From contig WGGB01000037.1 in NCBI GenBank assembly GCA_015491935.1, positions 1 through 38,108 on the forward strand: DNA of 38,108 bases. The letters run 5' to 3'. The notes below the pieces were generated by a model. That model saw nothing but the letters and a program-made list of their open reading frames with translations. It did not search any database and was not told the DNA's origin. Positions 17,045 through 25,932 of the stretch are shown here, one piece after another; within the stretch, counting starts at the first letter, position 1, and every line of letters starts with the position of its first letter. This DNA is from Alteromonadaceae bacterium. Its GTDB lineage: Bacteria > Pseudomonadota > Gammaproteobacteria > Enterobacterales > Alteromonadaceae. The translations under genes and the position numbers were made by a program.

Positions 17045-18421
17045 TTAAAAGTACTCATCCTTAATTTTTCCGTAATGAAAATAGCTCCATTGCCCTAAAC
17101 GTCTAAGCGGTGCTAGTGGAAATTTAGGTAAGGCTTTTTGATACAAAGGTAAATTTGGTGATTCAATACCCGCAACTTTTTCTGCCAAACGCTTCCCTGC
17201 TTGCACCGAAAACGACACACCACTGCCGCAATAGCCCATGCTATAAAAAACATTGCTTTGACTCACTTTGTCATGAGACTGGTAAATATGCGGTAAATCA
17301 TCTAATGCCATACAAATCCAACCTGACCATGCATAGTGATATTTAATATTGGCTAATGCTGGAAAGCTCGTTTTTAGCACCGACAATAAACGCTGAGCGT
17401 AATAAGGATCATCCGCCGACTTACCAGTAATAGCACCACGACCACCAAATAAAAGTCGGTTATCAGGTAATTTTCGATAGTAATATTTAAGCGCCCGTGT
17501 ATCCATCACCACATTTGAAGTTAAAAAATTACAAGCGGTAATTTGTTCATCGGATAACGGCTCAGTGACAATAATTTGTGATAGCACAGGTAGCGTTCTA
17601 TTCGTCACTAATGAATGAAAACCTTTTGGCGTATAACCATTTGTGGCGATCACCACTTTTTTCGCTTTCACTATACCGTTAGGTGTATGCAATAGTTGTG
17701 TTGCTGATGCCGTATCGCTATTTTCCTCATGCCAATTTATTACTGGCGAAGCAGTATAAATTTTCGCCCCAGCATTACGGGCTAATTGTTGATAACCCCA
17801 CGCTAATTTTAACGGATTAATGCCAAAGCCGTCTTGATAACGAATAGCACCATAAGCATTACGATCATCCATATATTGTTGTCGCACTTCATCTTTAGAA
17901 AGAATTTCAACATCATAGCCGAACATTTTTTGCTGTAATTTTGCTAAAGCAATTAACTCGTTTAACATTTTCGGCTTATGAGCAACCTTAATATAACCAG
18001 CCTCTTGTGGTTGGCAATCAATACCTTGTGCCTTCGCTTGGCTAATGAGCTCTTTAACCGTTTCAACACCCGCGCACATTTCACCGTAAATGCCGCGCAT
18101 CACCTCTTCACCCCATTGCTGCTGCATATTGGAATAAGATTTTCGACCTGATGATTTTAAAATAAAGCCCGCATTACGACCGCTACACCCCCAAGCGGTT
18201 TTATTAGCTTCAAATACAGATGCTTTAATACCATGCTGTTGCGCTAAGTGTAGGGCACACGATAGCCCAGTATAACCAGCACCAATAATGGCAACATCAA
18301 CGTCAATATCGTGATCAATTGCGCCATCATCGGCTGGAGCATCACCAGAAACATTTGCCCAATAACTATCAGGATAAGCGTCTCCACAACCAGGAATTTT
18401 ATCGTGTAAAGGATCGTACAT
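17045..18421 (-). CDS. FAD-dependent oxidoreductase, PuuB/DadA-like
   Basis: Cytoplasmic flavoprotein (458 aa) of the DAO superfamily, closest in style to gamma-glutamylputrescine oxidase PuuB. A Rossmann FAD motif GAGYTG at 47-52 (VAIIGAGYTGLSCALHLA) is followed by the SGRNAGF motif at 80-86, and there is a C-terminal YSMGYCGSGVSFSVQAG dinucleotide-binding segment. The N-terminal PDSYWANVSGDAP resembles the Y/W-rich start of PuuB relatives. No other puu genes are nearby, so the amine substrate is unknown. ATG at 18421 has AAGG 8 nt upstream. It is divergent from an acetyltransferase about 90 bp away, which might act on related amines. Confidence 0.85.
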   Translation of the reverse strand: MYDPLHDKIPGCGDAYPDSYWANVSGDAPADDGAIDHDIDVDVAIIGAGYTGLSCALHLAQQHGIKASVFEANKTAWGCSGRNAGFILKSSGRKSYSNMQQQWGEEVMRGIYGEMCAGVETVKELISQAKAQGIDCQPQEAGYIKVAHKPKMLNELIALAKLQQKMFGYDVEILSKDEVRQQYMDDRNAYGAIRYQDGFGINPLKLAWGYQQLARNAGAKIYTASPVINWHEENSDTASATQLLHTPNGIVKAKKVVIATNGYTPKGFHSLVTNRTLPVLSQIIVTEPLSDEQITACNFLTSNVVMDTRALKYYYRKLPDNRLLFGGRGAITGKSADDPYYAQRLLSVLKTSFPALANIKYHYAWSGWICMALDDLPHIYQSHDKVSQSNVFYSMGYCGSGVSFSVQAGKRLAEKVAGIESPNLPLYQKALPKFPLAPLRRLGQWSYFHYGKIKDEYF

Positions 18422-18513
18422 ACGACATACCTTATTTTTTGCTGTTGTTGTTCAATCGTTAATGGCAGACTATGCCTGTATCTATTCTAAAATGTAAGTA
18501 TCAAGGCCTATTT

Positions 18514-19116
18514 ATGATGAAAAAAAAACTGATAAAAAGTGATATTCGTTATCAGCCGCTGTGCGAAGAAGATTTTGAACAACTCATTATTTTAGCAAAC
18601 ACCGTTCATGGTGATGGTTATTTAAATATGACCCGCTTACAAACTTGGTACAAAAAAGGATTAACTCAAGAGCCTAATGCCGTTAATGCTAGTTATGTTG
18701 CTTATCATCAAAATAAATTAGTCGGTTTTAGGATCACCTATGCGGTTGGTCATTGGCAAATAGATCAATGGTTAACCCCCAGTTTATGGCGAGTAGCTAG
18801 CGATAAAGTTTGTTATTTTAAGTGTAATACCGTTGACCAAGCCTATCGCGGTTTGGGTATTGGTTCACAAATGCTGCAACTATCCATTACCGCTGCGAAA
18901 AAACAAGGCGCACTCGCAGGCGTTAGTCATTTGTGGCAACAAAGTCCTAACAATAGCGCAGTGAGCTATTTTACTCGCTGTGGTGGTGAGTTGGTAAAAT
19001 TACACCCAGACAAATGGAATGAAGAAAGTAAAAATGGTTACGATTGTATTTTATGTGGCTTAGATTGCCATTGTGAAGCAGCAGAAATGATCATTTATTT
19101 TGACCCTTTATTTTGA
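18514..19116 (+). CDS. GNAT family N-acetyltransferase
   Basis: Acetyl-CoA-dependent acetyltransferase of about 200 aa. The CoA-binding motif YRGLGIGSQML (Q/R-x-x-G-x-G) follows the strand VCYFKCNTVDQA. The C-terminus is cysteine-rich (CILCGLDCHCEAAE), which is unusual. The frame is open from an ATG at 18472; 18514 is preferred because AAGG stands 8 nt upstream and the domain begins soon after, while a second ATG follows at 18517. The substrate is not evident. Divergent from the PuuB-like oxidase and convergent with thrC. Confidence 0.8.
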   Translation: MMKKKLIKSDIRYQPLCEEDFEQLIILANTVHGDGYLNMTRLQTWYKKGLTQEPNAVNASYVAYHQNKLVGFRITYAVGHWQIDQWLTPSLWRVASDKVCYFKCNTVDQAYRGLGIGSQMLQLSITAAKKQGALAGVSHLWQQSPNNSAVSYFTRCGGELVKLHPDKWNEESKNGYDCILCGLDCHCEAAEMIIYFDPLF

Positions 19117-19129
19117 ACAATAATGTAAT

Positions 19130-19188
19130 TGTAGCCGTCAGGATGACGGTTAACGTATTAGCTGTTCGGAGATAAATTCTCTTCTACA
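19130..19188. repeat. BIME-like inverted repeat pair
   Basis: Unit 1 TGTAGCCGTCA-GGA-TGACGG; unit 2 inverted, GGAGATAAATTCTC then TTCTACAAA. The second half closely resembles unit 2 at 8281-8306 (GATAAATTC / AATAAATTC core followed by TCTTACAAA or TTCTACAAA). Confidence 0.65.
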
Positions 19189-19203
19189 AATATTAGTCTT
19201 TAA

Positions 19204-19233
19204 CGGTAGGTCGCGAAAAATCACAACCTACCG
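19204..19233. terminator. Inverted repeat before the thrC stop
   Basis: 8-bp perfect arms CGGTAGGT / ACCTACCG with a 14-nt loop, sharing GTAGGTCG with the REP-like family. It could end the convergent transcripts; no long T tract. Confidence 0.4.
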
Positions 19234-19256
19234 CTATTTATGATTTACGCTGCCAG

Positions 19257-20573
19257 TTATTTCAATAAAAACGCCCGTAATTGCGCAAAATCGGCAGCCA
19301 TATCTATTGATAATATAGTTTCACTGGCACAATCGGCTAATTCTTTTGGCAAGCCTATCGGTTGTCCTAAAATACTTTCAACCACATCTTTAAATTTAGC
19401 AGGATGCGCTGTTCCTAAAAATACCCCAAATTCCCCCTCATTTAAACTATGCTTTAATGCACTATAAGCAACAGCAGCATGAGGCTCACTTATGTAGCCA
19501 AGTTTAGCTATTTGACGTACCATCATTTGCGTTTCTTCTTCATCAACAGAGCTTGAACTAACACTTTCTTTTGGCACAATGCCAGCTTTTATCATGTGTT
19601 CAACACGTGGCCAGTTATTGGGTTTACTCACATCCATCGCATTAGAAATAGTGGCAATGGTTTCATGGGGTTGCCACTGCCCTGTTGCTAAATAACGTGG
19701 TACCGTATCATTAACATTAGTTGCAGCAATAAAGCGCTTAATGGGTAAGCCCATCGCTTTAGCAATTAAGCCTGCGGTTAAGTTACCAAAATTACCACTA
19801 GGTATAGAAAAGACAATTTCTGGCAATGGCTTATCACCATTTTGACGACTCAACTGTGCAACGGCTTCAAAGTAATAACAAACTTGCGCTAACAAGCGAC
19901 TAATATTAATTGAATTAGCCGAATTTAAGCCAATACTTTTAGCTAGCTCTTTATCATCAAAAGCATCTTTAACCAGTGCCTGACAATCATCAAAACTACC
20001 GTCAATGGCAATAGTTGAAATATTATCCCCCAAAGTGGTGAACATTTTTTCTTGCAGTAAACTAATTTTTCCTTTTGGATATAAAATCACAACGTCAATA
20101 TTTGCTAAACCATGAAAAGCATGGGCAACGGCTGCCCCAGTATCACCCGAGGTTGCAGTTAAAATAGTGATTTTTTCAGTACTAGATTTTTCATTCTGGT
20201 TGGCTGACTTTTTAACAAAATGCTGTAAGCATTGCGCCATAAATCGCGCACCGAAATCTTTAAATGCTAACGTTGGTCCATGAAATAATTCTAATATGGC
20301 ACTATTTTCAGAGATCGGCTGAACTTGCGCAGGAAAATTAAATGCATTGGTAATGATTTCTGTAAGCTCATCTTTTGATAAACTATCTTCTACTAAAGGA
20401 TACAGTACCTTAACACTACGTTCGACTAATGGCAGTGCAAGCAATGCAGTCAAGTCACCCACTTGCGGTAAATTTTCAGGAAAAAATAATCCTTGATTTT
20501 TACCTAACCCCTGACGAACCGCTTGTTCAAAACTTACTTGTTCATCATTTTCTTTTAAATTATAAAATTTCAC
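19257..20573 (-). CDS. thrC: Threonine synthase
   Basis: PLP enzyme (438 aa) converting phosphohomoserine to threonine. The PLP-binding lysine is K105 in HGPTLAFKDFGARF, with the SGDTGAA phosphate-contact loop and IPSGNFGN. Length and the start MKFYNLKENDEQVSF match the E. coli-type enzyme. AAGGAAG lies 9 nt before the ATG. Last gene of thrABC, separated from thrB by 108 bp containing REP-like repeats. Confidence 0.96.
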   Translation of the reverse strand: MKFYNLKENDEQVSFEQAVRQGLGKNQGLFFPENLPQVGDLTALLALPLVERSVKVLYPLVEDSLSKDELTEIITNAFNFPAQVQPISENSAILELFHGPTLAFKDFGARFMAQCLQHFVKKSANQNEKSSTEKITILTATSGDTGAAVAHAFHGLANIDVVILYPKGKISLLQEKMFTTLGDNISTIAIDGSFDDCQALVKDAFDDKELAKSIGLNSANSINISRLLAQVCYYFEAVAQLSRQNGDKPLPEIVFSIPSGNFGNLTAGLIAKAMGLPIKRFIAATNVNDTVPRYLATGQWQPHETIATISNAMDVSKPNNWPRVEHMIKAGIVPKESVSSSSVDEEETQMMVRQIAKLGYISEPHAAVAYSALKHSLNEGEFGVFLGTAHPAKFKDVVESILGQPIGLPKELADCASETILSIDMAADFAQLRAFLLK

Positions 20574-20595
20574 TTAAACTTCCTTACCGTATCTT

Positions 20596-20678
20596 TGTAG
20601 ATTGAAGCTTGCTTCAACAAATATCGCAGCCTTGCTACGATCTAACTATTTTTATTGTCGTAGCAACACCGACATACA
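20596..20678. repeat. REP-like repeat cluster between thrB and thrC
   Basis: TGTAGA then TTGAAGC-TT-GCTTCAA; then inverted units CGCAGCCTTGCTACGATCTAAC and GTCGTAGCAACACCGACATACA. The complement of the middle unit (GTTAGATCGTAGCAAGGCTG) closely resembles the modA copy GTAGGTCGTAGCTTGCTG. Inside the thr operon it may lower or separate thrC expression. Confidence 0.65.
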
Positions 20679-20681
20679 TTT

Positions 20682-21677
20682 TTATAAAACCGTTGAACCT
20701 TGTTCATCAACACGACAAACATGAACAAAACCATTGCTAACACCGTCAACTGTTTGTAAATAATTATCATTAAGCCAAGCAGCGCATTGCTCTGCTTGAG
20801 CTTGTTCTTGGCAAACACAAAAAAGTGTTGGCCCCGAGCCTGAAATACCTACCGCCAATGCACCTTGATTAACTAAATAATCATGAGATTGCTGATATTT
20901 TGGTAATAATGGCTTTCGATACGGTTCAGCAACCACATCAGTTAATACCGCAAATGCTTGTGCTTTATCGCCCGTATGACAAGCATCAACAAAAGTCGCT
21001 AAATTTTGCCCATAAGCAATTAAATCAGCACGGCTATATTGTTTAGGTAGCACATCACGTGCCGCTTTGGTAGAAACATTAATACCTGGATAGGCCATAA
21101 CATAATAACAATCACTAAAGGCAGGCAAGGCTTTACTAATAATTTCATTATCAGTCACCATTAGCTGCAAACCACCCAAAAAGCACGGCGCAACATTATC
21201 ATAATGTAAGCTACCACTAATTTGCGCTTCCATTTGTCCCATCATTTTTAGTAACACTTTATCACTAAAAACTTTTTTACTTTCACGCTGTTCATAATAA
21301 GCACTTAATGCGTGTAAAGCTGCAACCACTGAACAAGCACTTGAACCTAAACCACTACCCACAGGCATTTTTTTATCTAGCGTTAATTTTACGCTATCAA
21401 TAACAATATTTTTTTGAACTAGCGCTTTATTAAACAATAACAAACATTGCCAAACAATATTTTCTTCTTTATTGCTTGGTAACTTATCCGCAAAATGCCC
21501 CACAACAGCGAGTTCATTTTCTGCTGACTTTTCAATAGAGACGACATCTCCTAATAATGTACCATCAATTGGTTTTACTGCTTGTCCTAACACATCAAAA
21601 CCAACGCTAACATTACCAATAGAAGCTGGCGCAAAGACTGATAGTTGGCTTTGACTATCTTGAATTGAGTTATTCAT
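20682..21677 (-). CDS. thrB: Homoserine kinase
   Basis: GHMP-family kinase (331 aa) phosphorylating homoserine. The phosphate loop PVGSGLGSSAC is at 105-115, with FAPASIGNVSVGFDVLG at the N-terminus and ISGSGPTLF near the C-terminus. The ATG at 21677 overlaps the thrA stop by one base (TAATG), which fixes the start over the alternative codon 18 bp upstream and implies translational coupling. Confidence 0.96.
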   Translation of the reverse strand: MNNSIQDSQSQLSVFAPASIGNVSVGFDVLGQAVKPIDGTLLGDVVSIEKSAENELAVVGHFADKLPSNKEENIVWQCLLLFNKALVQKNIVIDSVKLTLDKKMPVGSGLGSSACSVVAALHALSAYYEQRESKKVFSDKVLLKMMGQMEAQISGSLHYDNVAPCFLGGLQLMVTDNEIISKALPAFSDCYYVMAYPGINVSTKAARDVLPKQYSRADLIAYGQNLATFVDACHTGDKAQAFAVLTDVVAEPYRKPLLPKYQQSHDYLVNQGALAVGISGSGPTLFCVCQEQAQAEQCAAWLNDNYLQTVDGVSNGFVHVCRVDEQGSTVL

Positions 21678-24136
21678 TAGTCTTGATGCTCCCATGCTAA
21701 GGTTCTTAATATATCACCAAATACACCTGCCGCCGTTACAGCAGCACCCGCACCATAACCACGTAACACAAACGGTAAAGGCTGGTAATAACGGCTGTGA
21801 ATAGCCAAAGCATTTTCACCATCTTTAATACTATATAAAGGGTGATTACTATCAACCGCTTCAATACTGACTTGGCATTTACCGTCAATAATATTACCTA
21901 TGTAGCGTAGCACTTTACCCTTATTTTTTGCGGTTAAAACTTGCTCAGAAATTTGACTGTCAAGCTGTACTAAATTTGCCATAAAAGTATCAATATCGCC
22001 GCTATCATCAAAGCTTTCGGGTAATACTGATTGAATACTAATGTCAGAAAGTTCTAATTGCATACCAGCTTCACGTGCCATGATCAATAATTTACGAGCG
22101 ACATCCATCCCCGATAGGTCATCACGTGGGTCTGGCTCTGTAAAGCCATTTTCTTTCGCTATTGCAGTCGCTTGCGACAAACTCATACCTTCATCTAATT
22201 TGCCAAAAATATACGAAAGTGAGCCAGATAATATGCCTTCAAATCGCATCAGTTCATCACCTGCTTTGATCAAACTTTGCAGCGTATCTATTACAGGTAA
22301 TCCAGCACCGACAGTAGTTTCATATAAAAAGCGGCGATTGGTTTTTTGTGCAGCACTACGCAAGGCTTGATAATATTGCCACGAATCTGTATTGGCCTTT
22401 TTGTTAGGTGTAACAACATGAAAACCTTCTTGTAAATAATCAACATAACTCATTGCCAGTTGCTCATTAGAGGTACAATCGACTAACACTGGATTAATTA
22501 AATGATTTTCGCGCACAAAAGCTTTAATGTTTTGAGCAGTTACCGCTACCGCATCTTGTCCTAATGCCGCTTGATAATTTTGTAAATTTAAGCCAGTTTT
22601 GCTAAAAACCATGCCTTTACTGTTAGCAACACCATAAACTTTTAAATCAATATTTTGTTTTTTAAGCGTGTCTTGTTGGCGGGCAATTTGAGCAATGAGT
22701 TCACTACCAACCACCCCGCAACCTACTAAAAACACATCAATGGTTGGGCGGTGTGAGAAAAAATTTTGGTGTGAGACTTTTAGCGCATCAGTACATTTTC
22801 GTTGTTCAATAACCACTGAAATACTGCGTTCAGATGAGTCTTGTGCAATGGCGACCACATTAACGCGTGCTTGAGCTAGTGAACTAAAAAACTTCGCGGC
22901 AACACCACGTTGATGGTGCATGCCATCGCCAACTAAAGAGATAACTGACAACTCACTTTTTAGTTTAACTGGTTCAAGTAAGCCATTGAGTAGCTCTAAT
23001 TCAAATTCCTCTGCTAAGCTATTTTTTGCTTGCAAAGCATCTGAGGAATAAATACAAAAACTAATACAGTATTCACTAGACGATTGACTGATCATCACTA
23101 AAGAGATTTTTTCACGGCTCATGGTTGCAAATACGCGTGACGCCATACCAACCATACCTTTCATCCCCGGGCCAGAAACATTAACCATGGTTAAATCATC
23201 AAGATTAGAAATCGCTTTAACTTGTTGTTTTTGATCATTTTCAGTAGCAATTAATGTTCCTTTAGCAGCAGGGTTTCCCGTATTTTTGATCAAACAAGGA
23301 ATGTGATATTGCGCGATTGGGCCAATAGTTTTTGGATGTAAAACACTAGCACCAAAATAAGAAAGCTCCATTGCTTCTTGATAAGATAAATAATCAAGTA
23401 AAGTTGCTTCTGGAATAACACGTGGATCGGCATTATAAATACCATCAACATCAGTCCAAATTTCGCAGCATTGTGCCTCAGTGCATACCGCTAATACTGC
23501 GGCTGAATAGTCACTACCATTACGCCCTAACGTGGTCACTTCACCCTGATTATTAACGCCAATAAACCCTGGCATAATGGCAATATTGGCAAGGTTGCCT
23601 TGATAAGCTTGTTGAAACTGCTCTTTACATAACACTAAATCAGCGACTGCATTAAGTGAACTATTATTAGTAATTAAAAACTTTTCTGGATCAATAACCG
23701 AGACCGTTTGTTCTTTCGCGCTAAGCACGGCACTTAACATTGCAACGCTTAAACGTTCACCCGTACTAATAATACGCGCTCGAATGTGTTCAGGACAAAA
23801 TTTAAGTAAAGTTACCCCTTGCAAATAGTGACTCAATTCTTGCTCCCAGTGAGTGAGTGCTTGTTCGCAATGCTGACGGTCAAAACCATCAATAGTGGTA
23901 GAGAGATCATCAATAATAGCCGTGATCACTTGCTTAAATTGGTTTAATCCTTGTTGGTTAGCCGTGTTATCTGTTGGGGTTTGAGCTAAGGAAACTAAAT
24001 GATTAGTCACTCCTTGGGGCGCTGAAACCACAATAGCTACTGACGTTTTTTGGCTAACCTCTGTAATAATATTAGCCACCTGCATAAACCGCTGGGCATT
24101 AGCTAAAGAAGAACCACCAAATTTAAGCACTCGCAT
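21677..24136 (-). CDS. thrA: Bifunctional aspartokinase I / homoserine dehydrogenase I
   Basis: Two-domain enzyme (819 aa; E. coli 820) for the first and third steps from aspartate to threonine. The aspartokinase domain opens MRVLKFGGSSLANAQRF and includes TLGRNGSDYSAA. Two ACT-type regulatory repeats lie in the middle. The homoserine dehydrogenase domain begins with VFLVGCGVVGSELI and includes GAGLPVIDTLQ. The frame opens 7 codons earlier, but AGAGG 7 nt before the ATG at 24136 and the standard N-terminus choose this start. Expression is expected to be set by the upstream leader and attenuator. Confidence 0.97.
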   Translation of the reverse strand: MRVLKFGGSSLANAQRFMQVANIITEVSQKTSVAIVVSAPQGVTNHLVSLAQTPTDNTANQQGLNQFKQVITAIIDDLSTTIDGFDRQHCEQALTHWEQELSHYLQGVTLLKFCPEHIRARIISTGERLSVAMLSAVLSAKEQTVSVIDPEKFLITNNSSLNAVADLVLCKEQFQQAYQGNLANIAIMPGFIGVNNQGEVTTLGRNGSDYSAAVLAVCTEAQCCEIWTDVDGIYNADPRVIPEATLLDYLSYQEAMELSYFGASVLHPKTIGPIAQYHIPCLIKNTGNPAAKGTLIATENDQKQQVKAISNLDDLTMVNVSGPGMKGMVGMASRVFATMSREKISLVMISQSSSEYCISFCIYSSDALQAKNSLAEEFELELLNGLLEPVKLKSELSVISLVGDGMHHQRGVAAKFFSSLAQARVNVVAIAQDSSERSISVVIEQRKCTDALKVSHQNFFSHRPTIDVFLVGCGVVGSELIAQIARQQDTLKKQNIDLKVYGVANSKGMVFSKTGLNLQNYQAALGQDAVAVTAQNIKAFVRENHLINPVLVDCTSNEQLAMSYVDYLQEGFHVVTPNKKANTDSWQYYQALRSAAQKTNRRFLYETTVGAGLPVIDTLQSLIKAGDELMRFEGILSGSLSYIFGKLDEGMSLSQATAIAKENGFTEPDPRDDLSGMDVARKLLIMAREAGMQLELSDISIQSVLPESFDDSGDIDTFMANLVQLDSQISEQVLTAKNKGKVLRYIGNIIDGKCQVSIEAVDSNHPLYSIKDGENALAIHSRYYQPLPFVLRGYGAGAAVTAAGVFGDILRTLAWEHQD

Positions 24137-24193
24137 TTTACATCCTCTTGAAAACAACGTTTAAAAATAATTCGAAAATAACTCTCTAAAAAC

Positions 24194-24228
24194 AAAAAAG
24201 CCCGTGACCTTGTTCAGGTCACGGGCTT
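24194..24228 (-). terminator. thr operon attenuator
   Basis: On the minus strand: 13-bp stem AAGCCCGTGACCT / AGGTCACGGGCTT, 5-nt loop, then a T6 tract. It starts 24 nt after the thrL stop and ends about 60 nt before thrA, the layout of a transcription attenuator. Confidence 0.93.
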
Positions 24229-24251
24229 ATAAAAAATACTTTTTTTACACG

Positions 24252-24326
24252 TTAGCCAGCGACCACCATCCCGATACGGGTGGTAGTGGTAATAATAACG
24301 GTGAGTTGGCTAGTAAAATTTTGCAT
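24252..24326 (-). CDS. thrL: thr operon leader peptide
   Basis: A 24-codon ORF opening MQNFTSQL and containing TVIITTTTRIG: four consecutive Thr codons preceded by two Ile codons, then a further Ile, and ending VVAG. Thr/Ile-rich codons in front of an attenuator reproduce the E. coli thrL logic: when charged tRNA-Thr or tRNA-Ile is scarce, the ribosome stalls and the terminator does not form. Part of the Thr/Arg codon run can pair with the following ATGGTGGT segment. The Shine-Dalgarno is weak. Primary sequence differs from E. coli thrL, so the assignment rests on position and codon content. Confidence 0.92.
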   Translation of the reverse strand: MQNFTSQLTVIITTTTRIGMVVAG

Positions 24327-24504
24327 GGCTGTACAATGCCTGAACATTTTAGCGCTGTCAATGAATAATTAACGAATAAAAAGTTATGAAATATGAATAA
24401 AAAATCATTCTTATGCGCTTTTTATCTAGAAAAAACGACTACTTCATTCAATATACTTTTATATACACAAAGCTATTTGTAGTAAATTGAAGTTATCACT
24501 AAAT

Positions 24505-25239
24505 TTATGACCAAATAAGCTGTTGCTGGTGCGTTTTAAGCCAAGCAATAGCTCTTTTATAATTAGAACAATTATATTCAACTAACTGCCAAAAATTCTT
24601 GGAATGATTAAGATGCTGTAAATGACAAAGTTCATGAATAATAACATAGTCAATAACCCAGCTAGGTAATAACATCAGCAAGTAATTAAAGCTCAACTCA
24701 CCACGACTATTACAACTTCCCCAGCGTGATTTATAAAAACGGATTTTATATGACGTTGGCGTAAGTTGGCAATGACTAGTCAATAATGGTAATTTTTCGC
24801 TAAGATAATAATGCAATTGTTGCTTAAAAAAGGCGGATAATTTTTTCCTGACTTGTTTAATCAATTCATGGTGAGCCGCCTCACCATGAAACGCCTCTAT
24901 ATTACTTTGCTGGCGGTAACTAAGCACCACAGTAATACTCAAATCATTAATATATATGGCTGACTTTTGTGCAAATTCAATATTAAGGCTATGCTCAACG
25001 CCTAAGTAAAATAAAGGGCTATTTTGCGTAAAAGTTACCTGTTTAACCGTATTGACTTGTTGGCTTGTTAAGTATTGCTCTGCTAGTTTTTGTTTCAGCC
25101 ATGCCGATTTATCAGCAACAAACGCTTTTATTTGCGAAAGAGGTAATCGTGCTGGTGCGCGCACGGTTACTTTACCTTGCTTAACTTGCAGTAATAGAGT
25201 TTTGCGCCGCGCACTTCTTATTAGTTGATAGTCAAGCAT
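24505..25239 (-). CDS. YgjP-like (DUF45/M48-type) zinc metallo-hydrolase
   Basis: Cytoplasmic protein (244 aa) of the YgjP/DUF45 family. The zinc site is H202-E203-x-x-H206 with H212 as third ligand (IIHELCHLQHLNHSKNFW). The upstream FYKSRWGSCNSRGELSFNYLL motif is diagnostic of DUF45. The N-terminus LIRSARRKTLLLQVKQGKVTVRAP is also typical. The fold is that of a SprT-like metallopeptidase; E. coli YgjP has been described as a UTP pyrophosphatase, so true peptidase activity is uncertain. Lies 29 bp downstream of yebG and may be co-transcribed. Confidence 0.88.
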   Translation of the reverse strand: MLDYQLIRSARRKTLLLQVKQGKVTVRAPARLPLSQIKAFVADKSAWLKQKLAEQYLTSQQVNTVKQVTFTQNSPLFYLGVEHSLNIEFAQKSAIYINDLSITVVLSYRQQSNIEAFHGEAAHHELIKQVRKKLSAFFKQQLHYYLSEKLPLLTSHCQLTPTSYKIRFYKSRWGSCNSRGELSFNYLLMLLPSWVIDYVIIHELCHLQHLNHSKNFWQLVEYNCSNYKRAIAWLKTHQQQLIWS

Positions 25240-25268
25240 CTAATCAACCTGATCTTTGCTTAAAGATA

Positions 25269-25595
25269 TTAACTCGCTTTATCTAAAGAACCTTCATTAT
25301 TTTCATCATCAATTATTGGTGTTACCGTTTTCTTTGTAGCTTTTACTGGTTTTTTATCACTTTTAGCTTTTTTGGCTTGCAAAGCAATTAATACATCATC
25401 GCGGTTTTGGGCTAAAAAGATACTCAATTCTTCCGTTAGCTCTTCACTTAAGGCAACGCTTGAACTAGTTAACATTGCGGTTAAATTATCTGCCATATCA
25501 AGCATTTTATCATATTCATCTGCGGCTTTCTTATCCATAAATGTTTGCACCTCTACCCCATTACGAATTACTACAAATCGACTTTCAACTGCCAT
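25269..25595 (-). CDS. yebG: YebG family SOS-regulated protein
   Basis: 108-aa protein matching YebG of E. coli in its opening (MAVESRFVVIRNGVEVQTF) and in KKAADEYDKMLDMADNL. A low-complexity Lys/Asp tail follows. E. coli yebG is DNA-damage inducible under LexA; its molecular function is unknown. AAGGGA stands 7 nt before the ATG, and a LexA-like box lies 22 bp upstream, supporting the call independently. Confidence 0.9.
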   Translation of the reverse strand: MAVESRFVVIRNGVEVQTFMDKKAADEYDKMLDMADNLTAMLTSSSVALSEELTEELSIFLAQNRDDVLIALQAKKAKSDKKPVKATKKTVTPIIDDENNEGSLDKAS

Positions 25596-25616
25596 TGTGT
25601 TTCCCTTAAACTAAAA

Positions 25617-25632
25617 CTGTATATAACACCAG
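25617..25632 (-). promoter_or_regulatory. LexA-like box upstream of yebG
   Basis: CTGTATATAACACCAG (plus-strand reading) fits CTGT-N8-ACAG at 7 of 8 defined positions with an AT-rich centre. Placed 22 bp before the start codon, fitting SOS repression. Confidence 0.7.
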
Positions 25633-25932
25633 TATCATAACAGGCAAATTAACAAAATGCCAAGTGCAAAATTGCATAAATTTTCATTAAAATAAAATCA
25701 TCTGATTAAACTTAAGCGGTGTATGTAACAAAAAATGTCAACTTGAATTAGCCAATAGAAATCACTGTTAATAATAATCAGTATGTTAGTAACAAAAATA
25801 AACTAATTACTCTATTTTATATTTACATTCACCTTAAAAATACTTGCAACTTTTCTCTAAAAAATCCTCACTATTAATATTAAGTGTTAATTATTAATAC
25901 TTATATCAAAACAAATATTTTGGAGAAATACT
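25633..25932. other. Intergenic region between yebG and the DUF3718-like gene
   Basis: About 300 bp of AT-rich DNA carrying the divergent promoters of yebG and the secreted protein gene. I see no ORF, hairpin or RNA gene I can support. Confidence 0.4.

Noticed and set aside
22041-22370. 109-aa plus-strand ORF opposite thrA
   Set aside because: Shadow of the strongly conserved thrA coding frame; no ribosome site or recognisable protein.
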